64,000 nucleotides of DNA, taken from contig PTEX01000012.1 in the NCBI GenBank assembly GCA_003342815.1, positions 7,380,841-7,444,840 of the forward strand. The letters are read 5' to 3'. Of this stretch, positions 25,101-38,189 are shown in pieces (the stretch's first letter is position 1; the number at the start of each line of letters is the position of its first letter). The notes under the pieces were generated by a model, which saw only the letters and a program-made list of their open reading frames with translations, was not told where the DNA came from and made no database searches. The stretch is from Eudromia elegans (Eukaryota > Chordata > Aves > Tinamiformes > Tinamidae). Position numbers and translations under genes: made by a program.

Positions 25101-28100
25101 TTTTTTTTCCTCCTCTTAAGCTCTTGGGATCAGCATCCCATTAAAAACAGAATTTACTTGCCATGCAGATTGAAATTTAATTGAGACTCATGTAATTTTC
25201 ATGGAACAAAGGTTGATTGCACAAATTGTGTGGTAAGCAGAAGGAAGTAAAACATCTGTTATTTGTTTCAATTAATGTGCATTTATCAGATAACACTTCC
25301 TGTATGCTGTCTTTTTCTGAATCCAAAATTATTTGTAGTTCTGGGAAAAGCAATTTCAAAAGAGGCTAACCAGGTGATATTTTGGAACACCAAATAAAAA
25401 CTTTAAGAAAGATGGCTGTATTTTGGTAAACATAGCTCTTTAGAGATTAATGTAATTTATTAGAATAACTTTTATACTTGCACTCAATTTAGCTTTCTGT
25501 TTTCTAGACAACAAATCTGAGAGGTAGGCTGTTGCAATACAATTCAGCATGAAAGCTTCTTCTCAATCTATTTATAAGACGGCTTTTAGGGACTGATGCT
25601 TCAGCTGCATGAAAACTTCCATGAAGTGTGGTTAATTGGTATCTTTTTTATCTTTTTTTTTCTTTTTACTGAAATATAGTGTTTAGGATATGTGAGTAAA
25701 ACTCAGGAGTATTCCAAAACATCTTTAAACTTTAAAATCTGATCTACAGTGTTGTACAGCAGTCAAATTCTACTTGATAATAAGGCTTTCTTTTGATTCT
25801 TGCCTGCTGTTATTGATTTTTAAATAAAGTATCCACCTTCAAGATGAAGCATAGCTTTATTTTTCTCAAGAAAGATGTTCTTAAAATAAAGAAAAATGCT
25901 GATTAATTGGTGCATTAAGTTGGAAAGGAATGGATTGTGATTATGCTTTTTCTTAAGCAAGTTACGAATAAATGAATGGTTTACATATTCATATTCTTTG
26001 TTAACAGGTGCTTAAAGTAAACAGAAAAGAACCAAGTCAAACTGGCAAAGTAGTGAGACAGCTCTGAGTAAGATCTAACTGAAGATCAACTCTGGAAAGG
26101 AGAGACCACAACCAATACCAATCATGTCTTCTACCAGTTCATCCTTTCTGAATCAAAAATAAAATTAGCATATAACAATTCAGTCAAAACTGAATAAACA
26201 CAAAAGAACCAAAGATTAAAATATCAAAGAAGCAACAATATAGGCAGCTGCTACAGCCCACTTTGTTTTCAAATCCCTAATGACTTTGTTAGAGTGATTA
26301 TAGTAGCAGTATGCTACCTACATGCATACATGGCCATAAAAGATTTGTGTTTGGATAAGGCACACTGTCTCTAGAAAAATCTTCCTCTCTATTAATATTA
26401 AAAGACGAGACAGCTGTGACTATTCAGTCTAAATTACCAGGAAAAAAGGAACAACACTATATAGCGATAGACAGTTAAGGGAAAAACTTCCTGTGTATTA
26501 TGTATGTGATTTGGTTAGTCCTTTATTGTCCTTGTGGCCTCGTTATAAACAAGATGTGATATGTTCCCATTTCTTTTTCATCAGATTTCATCCTGTAAAT
26601 ATAATTTTAAAAACTTCTTCTGTGTACTTACTCAAATTGCTTTAAAATGCCATCTGGATTGCTTTTGTAAATCTCTTCCTAATTTAAAGACATAGGATTG
26701 TGTTCATGATTGCTGCCTTTACATCTGGAGTTGCAATTGGTAGATTATACTGTTCTCTATAGAATGGATTCCTAAATTTGTGGTTCCATTAAAGAAAATT
26801 CTAGCACAAATTTAGTTCCTTTTTTACTAACAGAAAATTGCTGAATATGGTTGGTATATCTAGCTACCATTATCTTTCCATATCATGCTACATTTGGTGG
26901 ACCTATATGGCTGGCCTTCGTATTTACCCATTTTCCCCTTTCTTTTCTAGTGAGAAGATAAATATTCTAAATCAATGGGTCTTCCAACTTTTTCTTCCAA
27001 CTCTTTTTAAGAGTTCTTAAAGAGCTGCTGAAGAATACATATAGCAGATCATGATAATTTTTCTATTATTTTGACTGACTAAATATACAACTTATTCTTA
27101 AGAAGCAGAATGGCTTGGGCAAAAGTGGTTTGGTTAGACTGCTCTTCATCTCAGGAAGAAGAATGAAAAGGCCAAAAAAACATTCAGATAAGAAACAGTT
27201 ACAGTATAGCATCATAAAGAGCATAGTCAAATATTTTTTTCTAATGGTAAATAAGATTTGTTGAACAGATCTGATTTCTTAAATCAAGTATATTAGTGAA
27301 TAGAGGTGAATAGCTATATGTATTAAATATATATTTTATTATGGATATTATGCATATATAGTGTTAAGAGATTAACAACTGCTATTGCATTTCATTATGA
27401 TTAATAAGATCAGCATTCCTTTATCATCGGTAAAGCAATGACCTCAGAGTATTAAAGATAACTCACTGACTAGTCTCAGACATAGTTATTCATGAGGCTT
27501 TTTCATCACATGGGAGATCAAAGAGATAAATGTATATTTCTGATAGAATAGAGTAGGAATTTTATTTGTTTAAATCTGAAGGTATTTTTGGCCCAAAGTG
27601 GAAAATCATGTTAAGGATCAAAATGTACTTTTTTCTATTACATTATTCAGAGAGCATGAAGGGAAGGGAGGCGTTTGGTGGGTAGCAATGATGAATATAA
27701 TTAATCACAACAGTTGCTCTGTGGTTTATTGATGCTCATAAAATAATAAACAATGTCAGCGCTATGTAACATACTTTAAATAATTGATTGCTTAATAGCA
27801 TTTTGAAAGGAATTTAATTCCCACGGAGATCATCATGAGAGCCAAGAGGCTCTTTGATTGCATTTTAGTGTTGACTTTCTATATTGCGTGATTTGACAAG
27901 CAATAGCGAGGGGCATAACTCCAAAGACTTATGTGTTCATTTCAATTTGGGCAAGTGTGAAATACTTGGTTAAATTAGAAAGTCATTTTGAAAATCCCTT
28001 TTTATCTGACATATTATTCTATCTGTTACACTTTCAAAAATATCCAAGTTTGCTAAACTTAAGACTAGAAGCAAAAAAGAAATCTTTATTTCAGACTTTT

Positions 28101-30350
28101 CAGGTATATTTTGTTGACTATCTATTTCACTGTTTTGTTTCAGACAAATGAAAAAAAGAAGTGGAAGACAGTAGGTATATTGAAAGAAACAGACAAGAAA
28201 CAGTGAAGAACATTTCCAGTATTAGCAGACATACTTGTTCTTGTTTTATTTCTTAAGTTGTTCTGAGTTTTGTTTGTTTTCTAAATTCATGTCACTCACA
28301 GATTTTTCATATTCTTATCATTCAGTATTATTCTTCATAAAATAAGCTGATGTGGTGAACCTGACTTTAATAAACTGTACAATAGGCATGTCGGAGAAGA
28401 TCGTCAAACAAAAATTTATCAAAAAGATCCTCTTTTCTAAAAGTATGTATAAATGTATAATACATTTTATTCTAAGGAGAAAAGAAAGGGAAAAAAATCC
28501 TATACTTGTTTTTGCATGAAGTAATATTATTAAACAAGTTTGGAATATAGCGATGAGAATACTGAGCTGCTTTATTTTTTAGCATTATTCAGATATTATA
28601 TTTTCTGCGCTGTTTATGTGAATATATTTCATGCATCAGTTGAGGCAGATCATTTCTGAGAGAAGAGGGCTTTCCTCTCTCAGGAAACATTCTGACTGAA
28701 GAAGAAATAAATGTTCATAGAAGTATGCTTTGAATAAAGTTGTGGCATAATTTGTTTAATTTGAATCTTTATTAGTAGTACATCAAATAGACTGTGTTCA
28801 TGGCAGTGCATTCTGCTGATGTTCTTAAGAGATCTGCATTTGAAATCAGTCATGAGCTTCTTTTTCCAAAATGCAGAAGCCAAACAGAACTTTGAAATGG
28901 CCCCAGGGCACTAGTGAAAGGAGAGTGGAGGAGGAAAAGGTTTCGTGTGCCATCTCTAGTAGTGGTCCCTGAGGAAAGGGCTTCTTAATTCCGTAGTGAA
29001 GAGAAATAGTCATTACCAGTGGTACTGCATGTTTGGATAGGAAACCTTACAGGAAAACTACAGGCTTTGAATAGCCATAAAGATTTGCTGTTCTCTCTAG
29101 ACATGGATGTGAATATCCAGAAATGATTCATTGCTGCATGATGCCAGGACTGAGTAAGATTTGTCTGTGCAATTGGTGAGTATAGAAGAGAAAAACGTAG
29201 AATCTGGGCTGAAAACTGAGGTAGAAATATTCTACATTTCATTTGAAATGACAAAGTTATACCTTTGTTTGTTTGTTTGCCTCTCTCTGAAAGCTATGTT
29301 CTGAACTTTAGCATACAGTGAGAATAAAATTGTTGTGATTTCTTGCCATGGAAAGTTTGGATATTTGATCTGATAAGTTTTTTTCTTGCCTTCTGAAAGA
29401 TGGGCTTTGCAAAGTGCAAATCCAATGAATCAAATAAATCTGTAAGTCTATTTAATCTTAAAGCTGCACATATTGAGAGAAAGAGCTGTAAAGTTACTAA
29501 ACTGTTGATGGAACCCACATTTTGCCTGACTGATTTTGAAAATCATTATTTATCCTTAAAATATTTCAGATATTCAGACAACACAGGCAGGTCTTTTATC
29601 ATGGATCATTCTTTGTATGAAAATGAAATTCAGCATAAATGAACATCAAAGAATAATAATTTCAGAGGAAATATACTATACTTCTAATAGATATTAGAGA
29701 GGTTACTGTATGTGCTAATTCAGAACTAAAAATAAAACATTCAAAAGTCATTAAAAAAGTCATTCTAAGTAATTCTTTAAAAGTCCTGCTATATACATGT
29801 GGTTGAAAAATAAACAACCAGGTTTAATTTGTTTTATTGCCTAAAAATGATCCTTTCATTGTCACTGTTTCAATGAAGAGTTTGCAGATGATGTATCTTT
29901 CTATAAACTGGATGCTTAATTAATTCCTGAAATATAAATTTGCATTTACTTCTCATCTAATAATTATTTAATTATTTTCTCTCTTAATTTGAATAAAATA
30001 AAGCATACGTCAACCAAGATTTGTTCAGCTGAAATATATTTTTTTTTTTTTTTTTCAAAACAGATGCTAGGCTTCCAAATGTATTTTTAGACATTGCCAT
30101 ATGGGCTTCCGAAGTACTAAAAAATCAGTAACCTCTTGTAAAAATTTATGGAAACCACTGGGAACTCAGTATTTTTCAAAATCTGTATTACAAATTACAT
30201 GTCTAAATTTAGTTCTGGAGCTTGTTTTTTAGCAATGAATAAATAAAAAAAAAAGGTAGTGACTGATAGGTTCCATTAAACAGATATTGCATACTCCTTT
30301 TCCTTGAGTTACTTTTCCTCAAGTTTTTGATTCTCCTTCCCAGTACTCCT
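19173..30350. other. Long AT-rich stretch without recognisable genes or repeats
   Basis: Over 11 kb with no named transposon and no open frame above about 110 codons. Small items: a tandem 'gctatattaag' patch near 20221-20262, poly-T near 24131-24144 and near 30040-30054, and a segment at 27690-27910 with several TAAT-type motifs, listed as a candidate regulatory element. The scarcity of repeats over this length is itself typical of bird gene deserts. Confidence 0.6.
27690..27910. promoter_or_regulatory. Candidate conserved non-coding element (speculative)
   Basis: A 220-base segment with balanced composition and clustered homeodomain-type cores: 'ataattaatcac', 'taattgattgctta' and 'ggaatttaattcccac'. 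It also holds a small inverted repeat, agagcc/ggctct. No open frame and no simple repeat. This is a motif-based guess; no conservation data can be seen here. Confidence 0.2.
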
Positions 30351-30352
30351 GA

Positions 30353-30403
<51 letters not shown>

Positions 30404-30405
30404 AA
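30351..30405 (+). repeat. (AAAT)n microsatellite
   Basis: Perfect tetranucleotide array (TAAA/ATAA phase) of about 13 units, between 'ctcctga' and 'agcttt'. Likely length-variable. Confidence 0.95.
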
Positions 30406-32163
30406 GCTTTACTTTTTATTACCTTTTTGGTTTGAAAACATTTAAAAGAAAAAATTAAAAAAAAAAAAAATAGAGCGAGCTTCCAAACTCAAGAAGGAGT
30501 CTCAGTAGGGTTTTGCAGCGACATATATTATCTTATTGTCCTAACTATATACCATTGGGTTCATCTTGCAAGGTGCTGTTTCTGGAAGATGTTGAAGACC
30601 TTTTGCCCTCATGCTGAAATCAATAGGAGATAGTATATGGAAGACAGTTTCTCAAATATATGTTCAGCATGAAAAGATATATCAACAGATGCAACAGAAG
30701 ATTTCTGCTTTTCTTCAAATTTCAAGATTTTGGATGGATCAGTGCTCTGAAAATTCACAGGTGTGGCTATTTCTACACACAGTTCATGCTAGAGCACTCT
30801 TGGGGCCTCTGGACCACTGCCAATTTATTGTTCAATATAATTTTGTGAAAACAAGTTAGTATTGAGGTATTATGTCTCCAGAAAAATCTACTGAGGAAGG
30901 CTTACAAGGAGTGATGTAGGATTTTTCACTGGGTGGTTAGAAGAGAGAAGAAAATAGTCTTAAGCTCCACACACTGACTTTGAAATGAGGACCTTTCAAT
31001 ATTCTCAATCTTAAATTACATGGAAGACAATCTCAGTCTTAGTAAAATATTGCTATCTATGTGAAGGACTAATAATTCTGATTTCTATCTCAATACCACA
31101 GTTATTTCAATGATTATCTTACAATAATTGGTGGTATGAAAACAGCAGTTAAAAGGAAGATAATTGCTATCTGAACTGGCATCTATTTAGAGCCTGTTGT
31201 TATTAGCAGTGATTGATTGCTTCTTTCTCCTTCAGCTCGTTTCAACTGTTACCTTATTCCTGTATTCCTATTTCCTGGGAAAATCCTAATGAGCATCAAA
31301 GGAAAAGAAATAATGCTTTTTTGGAGTAGGACTGGGTTTTGGAAATATCATAGATCAGAAACATTCTCATAATTAGACCATCTTCAGCCATGAAGCCTTG
31401 GAACAACATTTCACATCAGAATTCAAGTCTTTCTCAAGTCCATAGGTACTTAGTATAAACCCAAAACTTTATAACCTGTGCTTATTAAATTATATGTTGC
31501 TTCTAATCAGTGTAAATAGGACTCCTGTGCCAGGGCTGTGGCATGTAATTGTCAACCAGGCTATGTTTGTGTAATGGAATGATATTTTAAATCTTTAAAT
31601 CTTGTAATCTTTTAAAATATGAGGGGACTCTAAGTTTCAGAATGGTTTTGAAACAATTTTATTGACCAGCTCCATTTGCTGTGCTTTGGTTTGTGCATCT
31701 ACTTCATATGACACAACTAAAGCTAGACTAAAGATTAAAAAAAAGGAAAAAAAAAAAAGGTCAAAAACAAGCAGGCGAAGTAAGGACTTCACCAAGCTTT
31801 CCCTGAACATTGATGAGGAACTCTTTTATGTATTTCTATTCCCATTAGCTCTTAGAGATACAGATGTGTTTGTGTCTTATGCATTGCTGCTTGCAGCCAT
31901 GGATCAAGATAGCTAATGATATCTCAATAATATTATTTCTCAAGAAAAAACAGACAACATAGAATTTAACAAAACACTTCTGGGAAATGTATGCAACTGG
32001 GATACAGTTTTAAGCTTGACTCCTGCATTATAAATGTTGATTTTTGCATCTCATATGTTCTCCATTAATCTGATGTGTACTGATATATTAAAGGGGAAAA
32101 TGTTCATTTTCTTTTAGTTTTGAAATAATTTTGGTAAAAAATCAAAGTCAGAAATATTAGAAG

Positions 32164-32165
<2 letters not shown>
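30406..32165. other. AT-rich non-coding stretch
   Basis: No gene or repeat family recognised. A-runs occur at about 30456-30470 and 31740-31759. Confidence 0.6.

Positions 32166-32210
<45 letters not shown>
32166..32210 (+). repeat. (TG)n microsatellite
   Basis: Uninterrupted TG dinucleotide array of about 22 units. Alternating purine and pyrimidine makes it prone to Z-DNA and to length variation. The HTHTHT frame on the opposite strand is a by-product of this repeat. Confidence 0.95.
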
Positions 32211-32212
<2 letters not shown>

Positions 32213-34679
32213 TGCATGCATATAAGCATGCATTTTTGTGTTTGCATATTTCTGTGTGGTTTATCTGGTATTATAAAATTCCTGCTGTGAAAACTTGATC
32301 TCATATAAACAACAAAAATTGTTGGAAACTACTGGCTTTCAGGAAATAAAGACACAATAAACTTAAAGGATTAGGTTATAATTCATGTTTTAATGCCCAT
32401 TACTTAAACAGATATTCTCCAGTCATTTCAATGCAAAGCAGACATTTTATGATTTAAAATAGAGTATAGTATCCTCAGAGCTAGTTAATAAATATGAGGT
32501 GAAAAAAAAATCATTTAGATGTTCCAGTCCTCAGTGCATGTGGACAGATGTTTATTTTAGACAAAATCTTTGCAGTTTTTCCAACTGACAAGGAAATTAA
32601 CGCATTTCCATTCCAAAGCAACTATGAATGATCCATCTGAGCAAAATCTCACGTGCTTCTGCATCCAGAATATCCTCTAAGATAAATAAATAACTATTAT
32701 GAAAAAGAAGAATGATGTAAAACAGTGTGAAAAAAATATCTATTTTAAAGAGCTTCAGTTGATGTGTTTCTGGAATAAAGGCTGATATATGGTATGCTAG
32801 CTTTTAACAAACCTATCAGAAGATTAAACCATAATGGATATAAAGCAGAAAGAGAGGAGATACAAAGCTGTGTTTAAACTAAGAGGTTTTATATGGTCCA
32901 CCCCTCCTCCTACTCCTACCTCTTTCTTCCAAAAATGTATAAAAGTATTGGAGGCACGTGCATGTGGTTCTTCAACTTTTCTATACAGACAGTGCTCTAC
33001 ATTCTATAGTGATATTCTTTACTAAGCTATGTAGTATACTTTACTACTGTCAAAAGGAGACCCAGGATATCAGTGTCATTCAAGAACATGCATGAACAGT
33101 TAAAATTTATAATATATTAAGAGGTAGAATGTCAATATATATGAGAAAGACTTGTCGAAACTCACAATACTTCTAATTTACAACTCTATAATTCTAATCT
33201 CTAATTTCTGACATTTCAGATTTAATCATTTCTTGTTTGCGTTGACTGTATCTTGGGTAGGCAACCTGCATTCCATTTCATAGCTGGGTAATAATCCATG
33301 CAATGATAAATCCTTTATTACTGATTCATTGGATTGGGCATTCCTTTCTCCTACACTGTCTTTGTTTCCTTACCTACAAGACTTGTAAAATTTGTTCAAC
33401 TGAGTTTAATGCCTGTTTCTGTCAACATCAACTCAAAAAGTAGCAAAGATGAATTCTGTTTTGAGAGAAAAACAGTTGTTTCTCTATTCTTTCTACATGC
33501 ACCAATGCCTTCAAAGTATGGTTTACAAAAGGACATTATGCTGCCATACATCTCCCTGATACTTAAATAAATAACATTGATTAACATAGAATTTTCCAGG
33601 GACTGGATGCCAAAGACCACTTGGCACTAAAAATATTTGAACTGAATTGCAATAATTACTTCTTTTCAAAATTTAAATCCTCTTTGCTCTTAGGATGGAT
33701 TTCATGTATTCTGGTATTCAAATAAAAGTTAAACAATTATGATTAAACTCTGGAAATGTATGAAAGTGCAACTATATGGAATACCTTAAAGCAACACTGT
33801 AATGACACAAAATAAAATCTACATTTCTGAGCAGTTGTATATGGGAACCACTTGGCTTTGCACCAGATTTCAAGAATAGCCCTTGTAAATAGAACGTGGC
33901 ATAAGAAATTTCTGCACAAAAAGAAAGTTCAAGAAAAGTTCAAAGAAAGAAAATTCAGTAGGGAAATGTGAGATATTTCATCCACAGGTAAAGTAATTGA
34001 ACCAAACCAAAGTAAGTGAGATGAGCAAGCAAAATACTCTAGAGAAGAGAGACATATCAGGAAACTTGCCACAGAAATCACCCTGAGTCTTCTTATCTGG
34101 ACTGTCAGATAATTACCAATAAAATACATGGTAACAGCAAAAACAACTTGCTGTTTTGTTCATTTTAAATGGTAGTCCTTTCCAAAATACAGGGGAATAT
34201 CAATATTTACTAATGGAAGAGAATGCAGTCCTAATACAAATCCTAATATGTGAATAAAAAGAATGGATTGAAAATGATTTCTGGGAAAAAAACTGTTCTC
34301 CAACTGTATAGGTGCAAGGAGAAGAAATGTACATTTCGGATACACCACAAAAAGTTATCCAAAAACTACCTAAATATTTTTGAATGAATAGAGACTTGTG
34401 TAATATTATACTAATAGCAATATATTCATCTTTAACCTGACTAATCTCCAATTAATCTCCTTTTGCTATCGGAGAAAAGATAAAGTAGATCAGATAAGTG
34501 ACCAGCAGAGACTTATCACTGATATTCTTCCTAACAGCCATGGAATACAGTTGGCCAGTTTGGAAGGAGGCATGGTGCTGTAAGTTGATGTACAAGGAAA
34601 CTTTAAGTTCTGAAAGTGTATTGGAGAATAGAGAAGATTTCTTCACTTCTAAAGTTCCTTCAGGAAATTAGTTGGCTCT
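32211..34679. other. AT-rich non-coding stretch
   Basis: No gene, RNA or repeat family recognised on either strand. Confidence 0.6.
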
Positions 34680-34730
34680 TTATATATATATATATATATA
34701 TATATATTTTTATAAAAATATATATAGCTA
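34680..34730. repeat. (TA)n with 28-bp perfect palindrome
   Basis: A TA dinucleotide array runs into 'tttttataaaaa' and then TA again. Bases 34699-34726 form a perfect 28-base palindrome centred between 34712 and 34713, with no spacer. AT palindromes of this kind can extrude as cruciforms and are fragile or length-variable. Confidence 0.85.
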
Positions 34731-37148
34731 TTTAAAGCTGTATTACAATGGACTGTTATTTTGCTACATCAGTTTTGCTTGCAAGCATTGATTCAGGATC
34801 AGGTGGTACTGTTGATTTATCTCCTGAGAATAACCTGGTTTGCAACTGTTTTACTAGTATGCAAGAAACATTTGCTGACTATGAAGTGTAAAAACAGGAC
34901 GTCCATTATTTAATCAGAGCTTAGTGTCTAAATTGTGGATAGAGTAAACTTGAAACCAATAAATGTAGAATAATGTACATCAGTCTTTGGAGAACAAATT
35001 TTCCTTCAATATAATTGAAAGGGTCCTTAATTCTTGATCACTTAAGGTAAAAGCTGTAACCATTGGGATTAATCCTTCTTATAAAATGGAAACTATCATT
35101 ATAGACATATTATATTATTACACAGAGGAAAATGTTCAGATTTCTGTGTGCAATTTTTCTCCAGAAAGAAAATATCCTCTGCAGAGGAAACACGAGAAAT
35201 CTTCTAAGCAGTGAGGTTCTTGACATGCAAACTTAACATTTTTCATGATCTTTTCCATCTGAATTATTTTCCTCACATTTATTTACATGTTATCCATTTT
35301 CAGGTATTTTTGAATTTGAATTTTTCCCTTGAACTATTTGAATTCTCATTCCTATACTTTTTTCCTTCAAATTCAAGCAATCTGTGAAAAAAAATACAAA
35401 TTGTGAAATTCATTCTTCTAAGTTCAAGGACTGATGACTTTCTGTATGTTTCTTTCCTAATGTATTTTACACCTTCTTCTGCTCTTTTTATTGAAAATGA
35501 GGAGGGAGATTCCTGACAAAAAGTTGCTACTGTAAACAACTGGAGCTTGATTTGGATAGCAAATTTCAGACAGATCAATTTCCATCAGAAAATGCAGATT
35601 TGTCAGAATTGAAACATGTCATACAAACCTAACAGGTTTGATAAGAATCATTTCCCAGACCAAAATGACAGAATGACACAGACAGTGAAATTGCATAAAT
35701 TCCCCGGATAGCTTTAATATATATCATGCTCATAGGAGTTAGAGGAGCCATATATTTAGATACTTCTTTTGTGTCTTTTTCAGATTGGGAGCTTAAATAT
35801 AGTTTTCTATCAGGGTTATATTGCATTTTAATTGATTTTGGTAGGCTTTGGACTGGTTCCATTTTCAGCATTACATCTCATAGTTTGATATTCAAGAAAG
35901 AAAAAAAAATCAGAAGTAGATGTGAAGATGACAAGGGCTTTGGAAATATCACATGACCTTTCATTTTTTCAAAAATAAACTTCCTAAGGTTTCTTGAAAA
36001 GGGAGTGGCCCTTTGCCCTTTGTGCGAGAGAGAGTGTCTAAATAAATGAGAAAAATCCTTCAAATGCTAGATAAGTCCAGCTACTCTGCAGCATAGCTAT
36101 TAAGGTGAGCAAAATCTATTCATTTTCATTCAACCATTTTACCTTTTCTCAATCAGGTGTAGCATTAGGGCCATTCTTTTTGTTTTCTTTGCAGATGGAA
36201 TGCACATCCTGCACCTGCAGTCTGGCAAAAACTGGCAATCCCAGCTTATACCAGGATGCTTGTGCTCTCCTAATGCTCACACAGCCACATTTCTTATCTG
36301 TAAGGATGAAAAGGGCTCAATGGAAAGCTAGTGGAAATCAGCAGAAACAGTTCATATTGGGTCGTGCCCTGGGTGATAAGGCCCCTTCATGTTCCTGCGG
36401 CACTGGCACTCTGAATTTTGATAAGGCTCTTTCTGTCTTTGTGTCTTAAAGAAGCAAGCATGAACATATTGCGTCAAGGAGCAGGTGAGGGAATTAAATT
36501 TGACAGACTAATATAATCTTGTTGCTTTATGGAAAATACTAAAATAGCAAAACAGAGCCTGAATCACAGCTGCTTTAATAAGTCATTTCTGATTGCATCC
36601 ACAGGAAGCCAAACAGCAAGCAACCACACTGCCAGTCTCCAATTTCAAATTTTCTTTATTACTGTACTTAGAAATTTACAGTAACAGCCAAAAAATGCCA
36701 AAACCTCTGGAAGCACTCCCATCCCAGCTGTTTCTATGGGAAAGAAACTTCAGGCTTCAGACTAGTCATCAGGATTTGATTTTCTATTTGCATTATTTGC
36801 CATTTTGCCAGAAACATATGTTAGAAAGGTATCCAAAGTAATACTGAATGGCGTATGTGAATTGGAAAGAGGGAAAATGTGCACCTTTTGTGATGGGCTG
36901 CTATCCAAAAAAGTGGATGTCAACTGAAGTTAGTAAAGGGAGCTTTTGGCAAACAAACATGCAGTGACATGCCAGAAGCCTCTTTGCCTAGCCTTTGTGT
37001 GGGCCAGGGATGATGTCTGCTCCTACGAGCACAGGCAGCTTGATGCTTGCTCACTCCAAGAAACAAATTATCTGAAAGGAACAATAGCATCTACTACCTC
37101 TGCACCAATCTTTCAAAATGGAGAGAACTTCCTATTTGCAGATACGGA
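34731..37148. other. AT-rich non-coding stretch
   Basis: No gene or repeat family recognised. The frame at 36105-36449 has no recognisable domain. Confidence 0.6.
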
Positions 37149-37220
37149 ACTTTTCTTCTTTCCCTTCCCTTTGCCTTTGCCTTCCTTTCCCTTTCCCTTT
37201 TCCCTTTTTCTCTTTCTTGA
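37149..37220 (+). repeat. Polypyrimidine tract
   Basis: About 70 bases almost entirely C and T, with imperfect 'ccctttg' and 'cctttcccttt' units. It is embedded in a 134-codon open frame (36946-37350) whose middle is therefore low-complexity. A decayed microsatellite of the same style as the array at 37901. Confidence 0.8.
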
Positions 37221-37900
37221 ATACTACGCAGTTTGGGGCAGATCTGATGCCTTCAAACTATTTCAGGTTCCTTTAAATTATAGGATACAGCCCTTAAGTA
37301 AAAGAACAGAATATTTCTTCATATGTTTTCCTACCTGGGGCAAAAATTGATTTCTTTGCAGTACATTTATATGCATTACTCCATACACTTCTCCAAGGTG
37401 AAGTAATATGTTCATTCAGTGCTTTTGATTCCTAGAAAAAAAAAAAAAGAATTTATAGAATAATGAGTCAAATGTTACTGGGTAATACAAATCTTGCAAT
37501 TTCCTTTTTATTATGCACTTGATGAGGTGGAAGATTTATATGTTCCCTCATCTAACATCTCATTTTTTCTTTTCTGTTAAGATTTTGGGGCATCCCAGGG
37601 TATTGTTGCTACTTTTCTTGTAAAGCTTCATATTATATTAGGTTCACTGTATGAAAAATGCACATAAATTGCATCACCTACATTTTTTTAAATATAAACA
37701 ATCAAAAATACCTTAAATCAGTATATTATTTCTTTGTCTGTTTACTGAAGCATGAAGTTCATTGTTCTGCCAGCATGAGATATAACACACTACATCAGAC
37801 TCACAGGAATACTGTTCTGGATTGTACAAAACATGAGTCAGGCTTTCAAAGCACAACAGACTATCTAAAGCACCACAAGACTGGCTGAGGTGGGCCTCTA
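37221..37900. other. AT-rich non-coding stretch
   Basis: Unique-looking sequence between two polypyrimidine tracts. It has an A-run near 37437-37448 and nothing else recognised. Confidence 0.55.
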
Positions 37901-38039
37901 CCCTTCCCTTCCCTTCCCTTCCCTTCCCTTCCCTTCCCTTCCCTTCCCTTCCCTTCCCTTCCCTTCCCTTCCCTTCCCTTCCATTCCCAAACCTTCCCAA
38001 ACCTTCCGCCTTTCCCTCTCCCCCGCCTTTTCTTCCTTA
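37901..38039 (+). repeat. (CCCTT)16 microsatellite with pyrimidine-rich tail
   Basis: Sixteen perfect CCCTT units occupy 37901-37980, followed by a degenerate pyrimidine-rich tail ('ccattcccaaaccttccc' and onward) to about 38039. The minus strand reads (GGGAA)n, a run of G-triplets with two-base spacers, which is a textbook G-quadruplex pattern. The GREGK-repeat frames on the minus strand come only from this array. Confidence 0.95.
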
Positions 38040-38138
38040 TCCTGTGAAATTTTGCAATTTTATTTAAGCTATAAGATGTATTGATCATAAAACAACCTCA
38101 GCTTTCATTAAAAAAATACAAAAAAGTCAGTGAAGAAG

Positions 38139-38182
38139 GAGGAGAGGAGAGGAGAGGAGAGGAGAGGAGAGGAGAGGAGAGG
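38139..38182 (+). repeat. (GGAGA)n microsatellite
   Basis: About eight perfect GGAGA units, all purine on the + strand, about 100 bases after the all-pyrimidine (CCCTT)n array and directly before the 3' end of an antisense CR1. Confidence 0.95.
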
Positions 38183-38189
38183 TAAAGGG

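Noticed and set aside
32104-32304. Minus-strand frame with HT dipeptide repeats
   Set aside because: Translation of the (TG)n microsatellite.
36946-37350. 134-codon open frame, among the longest in the window
   Set aside because: Its middle is kept open by a polypyrimidine tract that encodes phenylalanine, proline and leucine runs. The flanks resemble no protein.
37713-38088. Minus-strand frames with GREGK repeats
   Set aside because: Direct translation of the (CCCTT)n array, not a protein repeat domain.
37901-38182. CRISPR-like regular repetition
   Set aside because: Units are 5 bases without spacers; these are microsatellites in a vertebrate-type sequence.
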